Counted from the stretch's first letter, positions 36,503 through 46,309 are shown. The stretch: DNA of 64,000 bases from Acetobacter garciniae (GCF_017377735.1 NZ_JAFVMH010000001.1:124001-188000); one strand, 5' to 3'. Numbers and translations are program-made. Notes: generated by a model from the letters alone, not told the origin.

Positions 36503-37420
36503 ATGACTGATCCAAGGCTGCCCCCTTCGGGCCTTCACCTCGACGCGGCGCAGGAAGCGGCGGTGCTGGCGGGGGCCCTGCCGTATCTGCGCCGTTACGC
36601 GGGTGACACCATTGTGGTGAAGTATGGCGGACACGCCATGGGCAATGCCGATCTGGCCAAGACCTTCGGGCGTGATATCGCCCTGCTCAAGCTGGTGGGG
36701 ATCAACCCCGTGGTGGTGCATGGCGGCGGCCCGCAGATCAACCAGATGCTCAAGCGGCTCGATATTCCCTCCACCTTTGTCGACGGCCTGCGCGTGACCG
36801 ACGCCAATATGGTGGACGTGATCGAGATGGTTCTGGCCGGTTCGGTCAACAAGGAAGTGGCGGAACTGATAAGCCAGGCCGGGGCCCTGGCTGTGGGTAT
36901 TTCGGGCAAGGACGGCAAGATGATTACCGCCCGCAAGCTCAAGCGCACCGTGCGCGATACCGACAGCCAGATCGAACGGGTGCTGGACCTGGGCTTTGTG
37001 GGCGAACCCACCAAGGTCGACCCGCGCGTGATCTATGCGCTCTCCGGTTCGGGGCTGATCCCGGTGATCGCCCCCGTGGGCCTGGGGGAAGACGGCGCGA
37101 CCTATAATATCAATGCCGATACCGCAGCCGGTGCCGTGGCAGGGGCGGTGCATGCCACGCGCCTGCTGATGCTGACCGATGTTGCAGGCGTGCTGGACGC
37201 CAAGGGCGAACTGATCCCCGAACTGAGTGCGACCCAGGCCCGCCAGGCCATTGCCGATGGCGTGATTACGGGGGGTATGATCCCCAAGGTGGAAACCTGC
37301 ATCGAAGCGGTGCAGGGTGGGGCGCATGCGGCTGTCATTATCGACGGGCGCATTCCGCATGCCTGCCTGCTGGAACTGTTCACCACATCCGGCTCGGGCA
37401 CGCTGATCCGCGCGGATTGA
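36503..37420 (+). CDS. argB: Acetylglutamate kinase
   Basis: Second step of arginine synthesis. The 305-residue amino-acid-kinase-fold protein shows [82 protein letters not shown] and [14 protein letters not shown]. The N-terminal extension before LRRYAGD suggests the arginine-sensitive type, which is inference. It follows engB after 30 bases. The 279 bases downstream hold GC-rich sequence with no gene I can support. Confidence 0.97.
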   Translation: MTDPRLPPSGLHLDAAQEAAVLAGALPYLRRYAGDTIVVKYGGHAMGNADLAKTFGRDIALLKLVGINPVVVHGGGPQINQMLKRLDIPSTFVDGLRVTDANMVDVIEMVLAGSVNKEVAELISQAGALAVGISGKDGKMITARKLKRTVRDTDSQIERVLDLGFVGEPTKVDPRVIYALSGSGLIPVIAPVGLGEDGATYNINADTAAGAVAGAVHATRLLMLTDVAGVLDAKGELIPELSATQARQAIADGVITGGMIPKVETCIEAVQGGAHAAVIIDGRIPHACLLELFTTSGSGTLIRAD

Positions 37421-37699
37421 TGCAGGACAGCCCCGCCCCCGGCGTGCGGCCATTCCCGGCGCAGGCGCTGACCGCTGTAAGGCGAAGGATCGGGCGACGC
37501 GGGTAAAACCGGGATCGGGGCGGTTTGTGGGGCAGGCATCGTCGTGCCCTCCCTCTCGGCCCGCCCATGCGGGCGGGGACCATACACGGGGGACAATGCG
37601 TTGACAGGGCAGGCTCCTGTCCGCATGGTCCCTTCATGATCGGCTGCCAGGCCATATGCCGGGCTCTGGCGTTATGTTTATTTTCTCTAACGGTGATCC

Positions 37700-38548
37700 A
37701 TGACTGACCAAACTCTTCGCGCCCAGATCGAATCCCTGTGGGAGGGCCGCGACCGTATCTCTTCCGCGACCACCGGTGCGGACCGCCTTGCCATTGAAAC
37801 GGCGCTGGAGGCGCTGGATTCCGGCCGCCTGCGCGTGGCAGCCCCGCAGGAAGACGGCTGGGTGGTGCATGAATGGCTCAAGAAGGCGGTGCTGCTGTCC
37901 TTCCGCCTCAACGACAGTGTTGTCATGCCCGCAGGTGCTGCGGGGGCCCCGGCCTATGACAAGGTGCCGCTGAAGTTCGCGGGCTGGGACCAGGCGCGGT
38001 TCGATGCGGCGGGTTTTCGCGTGGTGCCCGGTGCCGTCGTGCGCCGCTCCGCCTATATCGCCCCCGGCGCGGTGCTGATGCCCAGTTTCGTCAATGTCGG
38101 TGCGCATGTGGCCAGTGGCACCATGGTGGATACCTGGGCCACCATCGGCAGTTGCGCACAGATCGGCCGGAACTGCCATATCAGTGGCGGTGCGGGTATT
38201 GGCGGGGTGCTGGAGCCCTTGCAGGCCGCCCCCGTTATCATCGAGGATAACTGCTTTATCGGCGCGCGTTCCGAAGTGGCCGAAGGTGTTATTGTCGAAC
38301 GTGGCTCCGTGCTGTCCATGGGTGTTTTCCTGGGTGCGTCCACCAAGATCGTCGACCGCGCGACGGGGGAGATCTATATGGGCCGCGTTCCCGCCTATTC
38401 CGTGGTGGTGCCCGGCACCATGCCCTCTTCCAACCCCGTCGGTGCGGATGGCCGCCCCAACCCCGCCCTGGCCTGTGCGGTGATCGTGAAGCGGGTGGAT
38501 GAGCGCACGCGTTCAAAGACCTCCATCAACGAACTGCTGCGCGACTGA
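37700..38548 (+). CDS. dapD: 2,3,4,5-tetrahydropyridine-2,6-dicarboxylate N-succinyltransferase
   Basis: Succinylates tetrahydrodipicolinate in the lysine/diaminopimelate pathway. It has 282 residues: N-terminal helical domain, then a hexapeptide beta-helix ([56 protein letters not shown]). KVPLKFAGW and [14 protein letters not shown] end are typical. dapE follows after 22 bases, so the two are one operon. Confidence 0.97.
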   Translation: MTDQTLRAQIESLWEGRDRISSATTGADRLAIETALEALDSGRLRVAAPQEDGWVVHEWLKKAVLLSFRLNDSVVMPAGAAGAPAYDKVPLKFAGWDQARFDAAGFRVVPGAVVRRSAYIAPGAVLMPSFVNVGAHVASGTMVDTWATIGSCAQIGRNCHISGGAGIGGVLEPLQAAPVIIEDNCFIGARSEVAEGVIVERGSVLSMGVFLGASTKIVDRATGEIYMGRVPAYSVVVPGTMPSSNPVGADGRPNPALACAVIVKRVDERTRSKTSINELLRD

Positions 38549-38570
38549 GCGCGGTGTAAAAGGCTGCGCC

Positions 38571-39803
38571 ATGACGGAGACGGCCCTGAAAACTCCCGCC
38601 CTTCCCACGGGCGGCGGCCAGCCCTTCGGGGGAGACGCCCAGGCCAGCCCGGCTGATCTTCCGGCTGATCTGGGTGACCCGCTTGCCGTGGCGCAGGCGC
38701 TTATCCGTCAGCCTTCGGTAACACCCGACCCGGGCGGGGCGCAGCAGGTTCTGGCGGCCATGCTGGAACGACTCGGGTTTGCCGTGACTTCCCTGCCGTT
38801 CGGTGAGGGTGAGGGCCGCACACCCAACCTGTTCGCCCGGCTGGGTACTGCCGGACCCCATATCTGCTACGCGGGCCATACCGATGTGGTGCCGCCGGGG
38901 AACGAGGCCGACTGGCGCGTACCCCCTTACGCGGGTGAGGTCGTGGACGGCCTGCTTTACGGGCGTGGTGCGTGCGACATGAAAGGCGGCATCGCGGCCT
39001 TTGTGGCGGCGGTCGCCCGGCTTGTCGCAAAAGGCGCGCCCCGGGGCAGCATCAGTTTTCTGATAACGGGGGATGAGGAAGGACCAGCCACCTACGGCAC
39101 CTGCAAGGTGCTGGAATGGATGGAACAGAACGGGCAGATTCCCACCTATTGCCTGGTGGGTGAGCCCACAAACCCCGCGACATTGGGCGAAATGCTCAAG
39201 ATCGGGCGGCGGGGCAGCCTGAATGCCCATATCGTCGTGGAAGGTACGCAGGGCCACGCCGCCTATCCGCATCGGGCAGACAATCCCGTACACCGGCTGC
39301 TGGATGTGCTTGCCGCCCTGCGCGCGACACCGCTCGACCATGGCACGACGTATTTCGAACCTTCAAGCTTGCAGGTCACCAGTCTTGACGTGGGCAATAT
39401 GGCGACCAATGTCATTCCCGCGCGTGCGCAGGCGCGACTGAACATCCGCTTCAACGACCTGCATACGGGCGCGGCCCTGAAGGGTTGGCTGGAAACGACA
39501 TGCCGCAGCCTGGCGCCCCGTTCGAAGGTGGATGTGCGGATCAGTGGCGAATCCTTCCTGACCCAGCCCGGGCCCGAGACCGAGCAACTGGTCAACGCCA
39601 TAACGCAGGTGACAGGGCTGGTCCCGGCACTGGATACAGGGGGCGGCACGTCGGATGCCCGCTTTATCGCGCGCTATTGCCCTGTGTCGGAATTCGGTCT
39701 GGTGGGGGCCAGCATTCACAAGGTGGATGAACATACCGCCGTCGCGGATCTGCTCAAGCTGGCAGAAATTTACGAAACCTTTTTAAAAGGGGTGGGGATG
39801 TGA
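38571..39803 (+). CDS. dapE: Succinyl-diaminopimelate desuccinylase
   Basis: Removes succinate to give LL-diaminopimelate for lysine and peptidoglycan. M20 zinc peptidase fold, 410 residues. Metal-binding blocks: YAGHTDVVPPG (His-x-Asp), GRGACDMKGG, SFLITGDEEGPA (Glu-Glu) and the final SIHKVDEHTAVADL. About 35 residues before LAQALIRQPSVTPD are low in conservation, making it longer than E. coli DapE; the real start may be later, but no better start codon is visible. Overlaps the next gene (GTGA). Confidence 0.95.
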   Translation: MTETALKTPALPTGGGQPFGGDAQASPADLPADLGDPLAVAQALIRQPSVTPDPGGAQQVLAAMLERLGFAVTSLPFGEGEGRTPNLFARLGTAGPHICYAGHTDVVPPGNEADWRVPPYAGEVVDGLLYGRGACDMKGGIAAFVAAVARLVAKGAPRGSISFLITGDEEGPATYGTCKVLEWMEQNGQIPTYCLVGEPTNPATLGEMLKIGRRGSLNAHIVVEGTQGHAAYPHRADNPVHRLLDVLAALRATPLDHGTTYFEPSSLQVTSLDVGNMATNVIPARAQARLNIRFNDLHTGAALKGWLETTCRSLAPRSKVDVRISGESFLTQPGPETEQLVNAITQVTGLVPALDTGGGTSDARFIARYCPVSEFGLVGASIHKVDEHTAVADLLKLAEIYETFLKGVGM

Positions 39804-40423
39804 TTCCCGATACGGACAGGCCGGCGGCCATCAAGCGCATTCTTCAGGGCATGCTGCTGCTGGCCAGTGGCAGGCGCGAAGGCCTGGCCTGTTTTGAAGG
39901 CACGGTGGATGCGTTCGGCGCGTCCCTGGCACCCCAGCTTGCGTTCCTGCTGGTGGGCGCGATCCAGGTCTTTTTGCAACCCGACAAGATCATGGAACTG
40001 ACCAAGCTGCTGCTGTCCCTGTGCGTGCTGTTCATACCCGCCGTGGTGTCGCATGCCTACGCGCAGCGCTGGGGGCGCGAGACACTCTGGCTGCGCTATA
40101 TCACCGCGGCAACGTGGTGCAACTGGGTGGTGGTGCTGGTGTCCCTGGCCGGTACCATCCTGGCCTCGCTGCTGTTTCCGGTCCTGGTCAGCCAGCCAGG
40201 TTTCATGGCCGCCCTGGTTTTCGTGGCCGCGGCGTACGAAATGTGGCTGCAATGGTTCATAGCCCGCACGGGGCTTGGCATCAGCGGCCTGCGCGCGAGC
40301 CTGCTTTATGCCTCGGTCCTGGGGGCAAGCGTTGTGCTCTATGGACTGGCCGCCCTCCTGCCCCCGCATTACGTGGTGATCAAGGACCTTCTCCAACCCA
40401 TGATCGCCCTGAAATCGAACTGA
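39800..40423 (+). CDS. Polytopic membrane protein of unknown function
   Basis: A 207-residue hydrophobic protein with about five membrane helices (near 47-62, 70-90, 105-130, 133-152 and 168-188). I cannot assign a family; the layout is a little like Yip1/YIP-type membrane proteins, but no signature is decisive. GTG start inside the dapE stop suggests co-translation with dapE, so it may be kept with the dap genes for expression rather than function. It is the last gene before the AT-rich island. Confidence 0.7.
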   Translation: MIPDTDRPAAIKRILQGMLLLASGRREGLACFEGTVDAFGASLAPQLAFLLVGAIQVFLQPDKIMELTKLLLSLCVLFIPAVVSHAYAQRWGRETLWLRYITAATWCNWVVVLVSLAGTILASLLFPVLVSQPGFMAALVFVAAAYEMWLQWFIARTGLGISGLRASLLYASVLGASVVLYGLAALLPPHYVVIKDLLQPMIALKSN

Positions 40424-40906
40424 GGGGTTTGAGACGTAGGGGGAAATGTTAGTAGTATGTTTTGTAAAAGAGCTTGCTAGCTATCTTCTAATTGAGCCCC
40501 TTCTAAAAGCTTATTATTTGTAGGGAAGGCTGCGTTCGAGGTCGTAGGAGCGCGACATCCTTCTGGGCGAAGGATGTCACAGGATATTGCAAGAACGATA
40601 GAGAAGTATTGAAGGAAATTATGTTATTCCAGGTCACCAAAAAATAATTGGAAACTCTCCTGAATTTGTTCTGCCGAGCGGTTATTGTTGACCATTTAGT
40701 TGTGTTGGCTGAAGGCGCCAGAGATATTTTATTGTACAAGGTCTGGATTGTGTTCTCAGCGTTCCGGACCGCCACAATTGCGATCCGGAACTTGAATTCG
40801 TCCGAATATTAATTCCTTATGTTTTCCCATAACTTTCATTTTTGTATAAGCTTGAGATAACATATTCTTGGACTCAATCTGTGGAAGTCCATGAGTTAAA
40901 TCAACG
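40424..40906. other. AT-rich non-coding stretch with two strong hairpins
   Basis: No convincing gene is seen in these 483 bases. Two perfect inverted repeats stand out: GACATCCTTC (40554-40563) / GAAGGATGTC (40569-40578) with a 5-base loop, and GTTCCGGA (40761-40768) / TCCGGAAC (40784-40791) with an inner CGC/GCG stem. Neither is followed by a T tract. Base composition shifts sharply to AT here. They may be terminators, remnant mobile-element ends or a small RNA. Confidence 0.5.
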
Positions 40907-42682
40907 TCACGAAGGATTCAGAGGACATACGTGACCATTCTTTAATAATGCATATGCCTTGATTTGTTGTCCAAGAGTGGCGTGCACATAACCAGCCCAT
41001 CCAGTATTGGTTCGGGCGTTGAAGTGAATGACCTCGGGAACGTCCGGCCGGAAGCGGTTGCCGGAAGCGTAGCCAATGACCTTATTGTCCGCGTCCGTCA
41101 GGAACAAGCGACGGGGAGAACGACGAGCGTCATTATCCCATGCCCAACCTTCTACGGCAAGGTTGTTATCTGGCAACGTTGTGGATGCTTTTTGGATACT
41201 GTCTATATGACCAGTGCAAGTCGAGGCAGGCGCGAGAGGGAGTGCGTCAGGAAGTGACTTGCCTAAAAGCCTGTTTGTTGCATCAGCGAATATGTTGAGG
41301 TGAGCCTGCCGGAGATGAAAAGCCCGTTCCGTAATCTGTTTTGGGAAGGGATAAATAAATTGGAGGGCTTCAGGGGTGTTCACATCACTCAGTAAAGCAT
41401 CTTCGGCCAGATCATAGTCTCCGAACTTCGTGCGGCTTTCTTGCCATCCTCGCACATGTCCGATAAGCGCTGCTGCGAGCAGGATGGCTAGAAGGGGCAG
41501 TCCTATAATCAGTGCGATGCGATTGGCGAACCTAGCATGGCCATTCATCCGATATAATGTGCTCCAGTAGCATATTTGGCAGCACCAGAAGGCAGATGTT
41601 GGCGAGAGATAGCGTCCGGAGGCTGCCTGCTCTAATCCGAACAGCATTCGTCCCATGGTGGTTAGGGCTGCCGTTCCAACGATAAACCACACCGAAGCAA
41701 GCAAGGCGGTGCGCCATGGATTTCCGTAAAACCACCTGAGGCAGTGATAGGTCATGCCCACGCTCAGGCATATCCCAATCATGCCCACAGAGATGGGCAG
41801 GATATGTTTGTTTTGAATTTTAGAGGGGTGGATATTTATGGATTCTGTTATATTCCCGATGTATTCAGATAAATATTCAATATATTTTAAAGGATGTTTT
41901 AGTGAGTAGCTGTAGGGGGTATGATAACTAATTGGATGAAAATTGTGGAAATACAAAAAAGCTAGAACCGCAAAGCAGAATGTAGCGATCAGAGTTTCAT
42001 ACCAGCGCCGCCGTTGTATTATCGAAAGTGGAAGCAGCAATGCAGCCCCCAGAATGCCGTTAGCCATGCTGAAACACGCAATGACCGCCATACTAAAGGC
42101 AAGGATATTCAACATGACGGCCGGTGCGCTGCCAATCCGCCGCAGGGAGGCCATGCTATAAAACATAAATGCTGCCATCGCGGCGGCCGTAACCCCGAGG
42201 AACTGAACTTGAAAGCCCCACAGGAAATTCTCTCTTTGGTCTAGAGAAAATAATAAAATGGCTGATAAGCCCAGCATCGCTGTAAGCCAGAGGCGATTTT
42301 TCATGAGGTGTCGATAAAATATAAACAATATCCATATTATCCCCAGTTGGATTAATATGTTGAACGTAAAGTTAATGAGATTTTTTTCACTATCTAAAGC
42401 GGCATCAAGTAAAAAAACGAGACGCGGGAAAAATATTCGATGTTCATTGTGTTGATTGAACAGATCCAAGAATGGAACGTCTCCGTGCAGGAAGCCTATA
42501 TAAAATAGATTATCCCATTGATCAGCAATCAAAAGAGGCGATCCAAAATAATATATACAAAATATGGTCGTGCATATTACGAAAAACCCAAGTATGGATA
42601 ATGTAATTGCGGAAATTTTCTGAATTGCAGAGTATATAAAGGCAAAGTTTTGTCCGATATTTAATGGTCTGGAATGTGTCAT
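40907..42682 (-). CDS. Large polytopic membrane protein, GT-C glycosyltransferase-like
   Basis: A 591-residue protein of no named family that I recognise. About eleven membrane helices span residues 25-410. Loop motifs ADQWDNLFY (53-61), FNQHNEHRIFFPR (75-87), SLDQRENFLWGFQVQF (146-161) and SGRYLSP (355-361) are the sort of conserved acidic and His residues found in polyprenyl-sugar-using GT-C enzymes. From about 488 to the end a soluble domain follows (VEGWAWDN, GNRFRPDVPEV, NTGWAGYV), likely a beta-sandwich. Codon use and base composition are clearly AT-richer than in the neighbours, so it was probably acquired. AGGAAAAA precedes the ATG. A surface-glycan role is inference. Confidence 0.7.
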   Translation of the reverse strand: MTHSRPLNIGQNFAFIYSAIQKISAITLSILGFFVICTTIFCIYYFGSPLLIADQWDNLFYIGFLHGDVPFLDLFNQHNEHRIFFPRLVFLLDAALDSEKNLINFTFNILIQLGIIWILFIFYRHLMKNRLWLTAMLGLSAILLFSLDQRENFLWGFQVQFLGVTAAAMAAFMFYSMASLRRIGSAPAVMLNILAFSMAVIACFSMANGILGAALLLPLSIIQRRRWYETLIATFCFAVLAFLYFHNFHPISYHTPYSYSLKHPLKYIEYLSEYIGNITESINIHPSKIQNKHILPISVGMIGICLSVGMTYHCLRWFYGNPWRTALLASVWFIVGTAALTTMGRMLFGLEQAASGRYLSPTSAFWCCQICYWSTLYRMNGHARFANRIALIIGLPLLAILLAAALIGHVRGWQESRTKFGDYDLAEDALLSDVNTPEALQFIYPFPKQITERAFHLRQAHLNIFADATNRLLGKSLPDALPLAPASTCTGHIDSIQKASTTLPDNNLAVEGWAWDNDARRSPRRLFLTDADNKVIGYASGNRFRPDVPEVIHFNARTNTGWAGYVHATLGQQIKAYALLKNGHVCPLNPS

Positions 42683-43133
42683 TCTATTTTTCCTGGTTGG
42701 AGTACGTTTTTTGTTTTTCTGCTCTATATTTAAAATCGAGGGGGATTGATGTCTGTCGGCTTGAAGTGACGTCTCTCATGGTTATTAAACCTGTTACTAT
42801 ATTGAAGGATAGCCGTCATCTGTTTCCGGAGGAACCAGTTTTAGGGTGGGCAAGCAAACGCGGTCAGTTTGGGATATTTGAAAGCAGGTGTAAGCTGGAG
42901 CGGGAATAATGGCTTTCAGATGGATTTTCCCTATTTAGCAGGCAGTGCAATCGATTTTGTCATATTGAAGAAGGCCGAAAGTGCTGTTTGGGTTGGAGTT
43001 AGTCTTTCAACCCACAATACATTTCTCCCACTTTGACTATGTTATATCGGGCGGCGCGTTGTCATTGCGGCATTCGCAGCGAACTTGGTCATATATTTTC
43101 TTTCATTCTTGTTAAGTCGCTTATCTGGTTGCG
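42683..43133. other. AT-rich non-coding stretch upstream of the GT-C-like gene
   Basis: These 451 bases contain no protein I can support and no clear mobile-element ends. Composition is AT-rich until about 43050, then returns to the GC-rich norm at the end of truA (43134). The minus-strand promoter for the GT-C-like gene should lie within the first 150 bases (TTTAAATATAG-like sequence on the minus strand near 42730), but no firm boxes can be named. Confidence 0.4.
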
Positions 43134-43913
43134 TCAGGCAAACGGGTCGGGGTCGTAGCCCACGCCGTTGAGGTAAAGGCCTTCGGGCGGGGCGGTGGGG
43201 CCGGCGGCGGCGCGGGTGCGGGCTTGCAGGGCCTGGGCCACGCGTTGGGGTTCCCACTGGCCGATGCCTACCAGCTTCAGGGTGCCGACCATGTTACGCA
43301 CCTGATGGTGCAGGAACGATCGCGCCTTGGCGAAGATGAGGACATGATCGCCCTCGCGCCGGATGCTCAGCTCATCCAGCGTGCGCAGGGGGCTGTTGGC
43401 CTGGCAGGCGGCCGCGCGGAAGGATGTGAAGTCATGCGCGCCCACAAGGTGGTTCGCTCCTTCCTGCATGCGGGCGATATCCAGCGGCGATTTGACGTGC
43501 CAGACATGCCCTGCGGCCAGTGCGGGCCGGGCGCGACGGTTGAAAATCCGGTATTCATAGGACCGCCATGTGGCTGAAAACCGCGCACTCCATTCGGGGC
43601 CGACGGGGGCCGCATCCAGCACCACCACCGCGTGGGGCCGCAGGTGAAAGCTCAGGCCTTCGCGCACGGCATGGCGGTTCAGGCGGGCATGGGCCGGAAA
43701 ATCCAGATGTGCGACCTGCGCCAGGGCGTGCACCCCGGCATCGGTTCGCCCGGCGGTAATGCTTGGCACTGCCGCGCCCCCAGCCAGATGGCTTGCCGCA
43801 GTCTCCAGCAGGGCCTGCACCGACAGGCCGGAAGCCTGGCGTTGCCAGCCCACCAGCCCGGTACCGTCATATTCGATGCGGACAGCCCAGCGCTGGAAGG
43901 CAGGGTCAGTCAT
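43134..43913 (-). CDS. truA: tRNA pseudouridine(38-40) synthase
   Basis: Makes pseudouridine in the anticodon arm. It has 259 residues from ATG 43913, starting [20 protein letters not shown]. The catalytic Asp is in [52 protein letters not shown] and [17 protein letters not shown] are the other family blocks. The start lies eight bases inside the end of fmt, so def-fmt-truA is one operon. Confidence 0.96.
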   Translation of the reverse strand: MTDPAFQRWAVRIEYDGTGLVGWQRQASGLSVQALLETAASHLAGGAAVPSITAGRTDAGVHALAQVAHLDFPAHARLNRHAVREGLSFHLRPHAVVVLDAAPVGPEWSARFSATWRSYEYRIFNRRARPALAAGHVWHVKSPLDIARMQEGANHLVGAHDFTSFRAAACQANSPLRTLDELSIRREGDHVLIFAKARSFLHHQVRNMVGTLKLVGIGQWEPQRVAQALQARTRAAAGPTAPPEGLYLNGVGYDPDPFA

Positions 43914-44847
43914 GGTCTGGGGCAGGGTGGCTGGCCCCCAGCCGGGTGCCGGGTGGCAAGGGCTGGCCGCGCAGGAAATCGCTGGCATCCATCATGCCGC
44001 GGCCAGGGCGTTGCAGCCGTGTCAGGCGGATAACCCCATGCCCGCAGGCAATGTTCAGCCGGGAGTCCAGAACCGTGCCGGGTGGGGCTGTGGCCTGGTC
44101 GTTCACCAGTTCGGCAGCACCGATTTTCAGCACTGTGCCGTCTTCCAGCGTGGTGAAGGTGCCGGGCCAGGGTGTCAGGGCGCGCACGCGCCGGTCGATG
44201 GCACTGGCGTCTTCAGCCCAGTCTATGCGGCCGTCATCGCGCGTCAGGCGGGGGGCGTAGGTCACCCCGGCTTCGGGCTGCGGCTGGGGGGGCGGGTTTT
44301 CCGCCAGGACGCGCAGGATCAGATCCGCCCCCAGTTCGGCCAGCGCGTCATGCAGGGTGCTGGCGGTAGTGTGGGGGGTAATGGGCACGGCATGCGAGAG
44401 CAGCATGGGCCCCGTATCCAGCCCGGCTTCCATCTGCATGATGGTGACCCCGCTTTGCGTATCCCCCGCCAGAATGGCGCTTTGGATGGGGGAGGCACCG
44501 CGCCAGCGCGGCAACAGGCTGGCATGGATGTTTAGGCAGCCCCGGCGCGGAGCGTCCAGCATGGGCTGGGGCAGGATCAGCCCGTAGGCGGCAACGACCG
44601 CGGCATCGGCCCCAAGGGCTGCGAAGGCATCCCATTTTTCCTGGTTGCGGCGGAGGGAGAGCGGGTGCCTGACCGGCAGGCCAAGTGTCTCGGCCGCCTG
44701 CTGCACGGGGGAGGCGCGCAGGGCCTTGCCCCGGCCAGCGGGGCGTGGGGGCTGGGAATAGACAGCCACGATCTCGTGCCCGGCCCGGTGGAGTGCGCGC
44801 AGGGCCGGCACGGCAAAATCGGGCGTGCCCATGAAGACAAGACGCAT
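43906..44847 (-). CDS. fmt: Methionyl-tRNA formyltransferase
   Basis: Formylates initiator Met-tRNA. The 313-residue protein begins [15 protein letters not shown]; the tetrahydrofolate-binding and catalytic part is [23 protein letters not shown] (Asn and His visible), followed by [17 protein letters not shown]. The C-terminal domain has the usual [16 protein letters not shown] stands before ATG. Confidence 0.96.
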   Translation of the reverse strand: MRLVFMGTPDFAVPALRALHRAGHEIVAVYSQPPRPAGRGKALRASPVQQAAETLGLPVRHPLSLRRNQEKWDAFAALGADAAVVAAYGLILPQPMLDAPRRGCLNIHASLLPRWRGASPIQSAILAGDTQSGVTIMQMEAGLDTGPMLLSHAVPITPHTTASTLHDALAELGADLILRVLAENPPPQPQPEAGVTYAPRLTRDDGRIDWAEDASAIDRRVRALTPWPGTFTTLEDGTVLKIGAAELVNDQATAPPGTVLDSRLNIACGHGVIRLTRLQRPGRGMMDASDFLRGQPLPPGTRLGASHPAPDHD

Positions 44848-44980
44848 GATGGAAGGTTCCTGATCTCGGGCAGTCCACAGGTCGCGCGGCGCTGGAAAAG
44901 GCAGGCCCCGACGGGTGGGCCCGACTGCGCGGTACCCCGTGGGGCCTGCATGCCGCCCTTGGGCAGCGGGGCGGCCTGGT

Positions 44981-45541
44981 TCAGTTGCGTTTGAGGTCCT
45001 TGGCCAGGCGGCGCAGGATCATGTTGCGGCGCAGGGTGGACAGGTGGTCCACGAACAGGATGCCTTCCAGGTGGTCGATTTCATGCTGGATGCAGGTGGC
45101 CAGCAGGCCATCGGCCTCGCGCTCCATCTTTTCGCCCGTGATGCTGGTCCAGCGGACGCGGATGGCCTCGGGCCGCACCACGTCGGCATACTGGTTGGGC
45201 AGGGAAAGGCAGCCTTCCTCCCGCACGGCCATTTCATCTGCTTCATGCACGATTTCGGGGTTGATCATGATCATGGGCGCGCGCGCGTCGTTCTCGCCCA
45301 GGTCCACCAGCACGAAACGCTGGCTCAGCCCGACCTGCGGGGCGGCAAGCCCGATGCCCGGGGCCTTGTACATGGCCGCGAACATGCCCGGCAGGACCTT
45401 GCGGATAGCGGGCATGTCCTCCGGCGTGACCAGGCGCGCTTTCTTGCGCAGCACGGGGTGCGGCGGGGTCAGGATCTCGACCGGCATTGCCCCGGCCGAC
45501 GCTGCGGCAAAGTCGGTGTCTGTCATGGCTGCATGTGTCAT
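44981..45541 (-). CDS. def: Peptide deformylase
   Basis: Removes the N-formyl group from new proteins. It has 186 residues from ATG 45541 (ATG 45526 is possible too). All three family motifs are intact: [18 protein letters not shown] and QHEIDHLEG (metal-binding Cys and two His). The gene precedes fmt, so the formylation and deformylation enzymes are made together. A 133-base gap separates them. Confidence 0.96.
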   Translation of the reverse strand: MTHAAMTDTDFAAASAGAMPVEILTPPHPVLRKKARLVTPEDMPAIRKVLPGMFAAMYKAPGIGLAAPQVGLSQRFVLVDLGENDARAPMIMINPEIVHEADEMAVREEGCLSLPNQYADVVRPEAIRVRWTSITGEKMEREADGLLATCIQHEIDHLEGILFVDHLSTLRRNMILRRLAKDLKRN

Positions 45542-45692
45542 ACCGCCCGATTTAGCGCTCCGTTTTGTTCGATGCCAGAGGAAAAGCAGCCCTTCGGCAC
45601 TTGTGTGACCGAAATCTGTTACCATATCGCCACAGGGCCCGGCGGAATGACCCAGCCTGCCCGGCCCATGCCCCGCCACCACGCCCGGCGGG

Positions 45693-45720
45693 CTTGCGTG
45701 CGATCCGGCCTATCCCATAT
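45693..45720 (+). promoter_or_regulatory. Heat-shock (sigma-32) promoter for hsp20
   Basis: CTTGCGT (45693-45699) and CCCATAT (45714-45720) closely match the sigma-32 consensus CTTGAAA / CCCCATNT, with 14 bases between. The start of the mRNA would be near 45727, leaving a leader of about 65 bases. Confidence 0.7.
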
Positions 45721-45726
45721 CGTGAG

Positions 45727-45792
45727 CAGACCAGACGCCACAACGGGTCTGGTGTGTGTCTCGCTCAAGACTGAGGAGGAGGCTTTAACCGA
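45727..45792 (+). ncRNA. ROSE-like RNA thermometer in the hsp20 leader
   Basis: The leader can fold into a first hairpin ACCAGAC (45730-45736) / GTCTGGT (45747-45753). Then TCGCTC (45761-45766) can pair with GAGGA (45773-45777), which is part of the Shine-Dalgarno GAGGAGGAGG, leaving one bulged G. A U(U/C)GCU sequence facing the AGGA of the ribosome-binding site with a bulged G is the hallmark of ROSE thermometers, known from small heat-shock genes of rhizobia and others. Function here is inferred. Confidence 0.65.
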
Positions 45793-46293
45793 ATGTCAGG
45801 CAGGCTTTTTGGCTCGCCCATGTTTTTGGGATTTGACCATCTGGAGCAGATGCTCGAACGCGCCAGCAAAGGTGCGGGCGACGGGTATCCGCCCTATAAT
45901 ATCGAACAGATCGCGCCAAACGGGCTGCGCATTACCCTGGCGGTGGCCGGGTTCAGGATGGACGACCTGCAGATCACGCAGGAGGACAACCAGTTGGTCA
46001 TTCGCGGCCGGCAGATGGAAGAGGCGGAGGAACGGGTCTATCTGCACCGCGGGATCGCTTCACGCCAGTTCCAGAAAGCCTTTGTCCTGGCGGAAGGGAT
46101 CGAAATCGGCGGGGCCTGGCTCGATAACGGGTTGCTGCACATAGACCTGTTCCGCCCCCAGCCGGAGGTTCGCGTCAAGCAGATAGAGATCGTGCAGGGC
46201 GGGCAGAAGCGGCCCACGGGGGGTGCTGCGACATTCAAGCCCCGTCCGGCCCCGCGCGTGTTGCGTCCGGTCACGGATGTGAGCGATAGCTGA
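45793..46293 (+). CDS. Small heat-shock protein (Hsp20/IbpA type)
   Basis: ATP-independent holdase that keeps unfolding proteins soluble. The 166-residue protein contains an alpha-crystallin domain (about 33-130: YPPYNIEQIAPNGLRITLAVAGF, QLVIRGRQ, YLHRGIASRQFQKAFVLAEG, NGLLHIDLFRPQPE). The start MSGRLFGSPMFLGFDHLEQMLER is typical of IbpA-like proteins. It is preceded by a heat-shock promoter and thermometer, and followed after 16 bases by a DUF1150 gene, its usual partner. Confidence 0.95.
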   Translation: MSGRLFGSPMFLGFDHLEQMLERASKGAGDGYPPYNIEQIAPNGLRITLAVAGFRMDDLQITQEDNQLVIRGRQMEEAEERVYLHRGIASRQFQKAFVLAEGIEIGGAWLDNGLLHIDLFRPQPEVRVKQIEIVQGGQKRPTGGAATFKPRPAPRVLRPVTDVSDS

Positions 46294-46309
46294 AACGAAG
46301 GAGGACGCC

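Noticed and set aside
40503..40775. Minus-strand open frame of 90 codons
   Set aside because: It spans both strong hairpins, has no ribosome-binding site and looks like random AT-rich translation.
42664..42909. Small plus-strand open frame within the island
   Set aside because: It overlaps the start of the GT-C-like gene on the other strand, lacks a ribosome-binding site and has no recognisable sequence.
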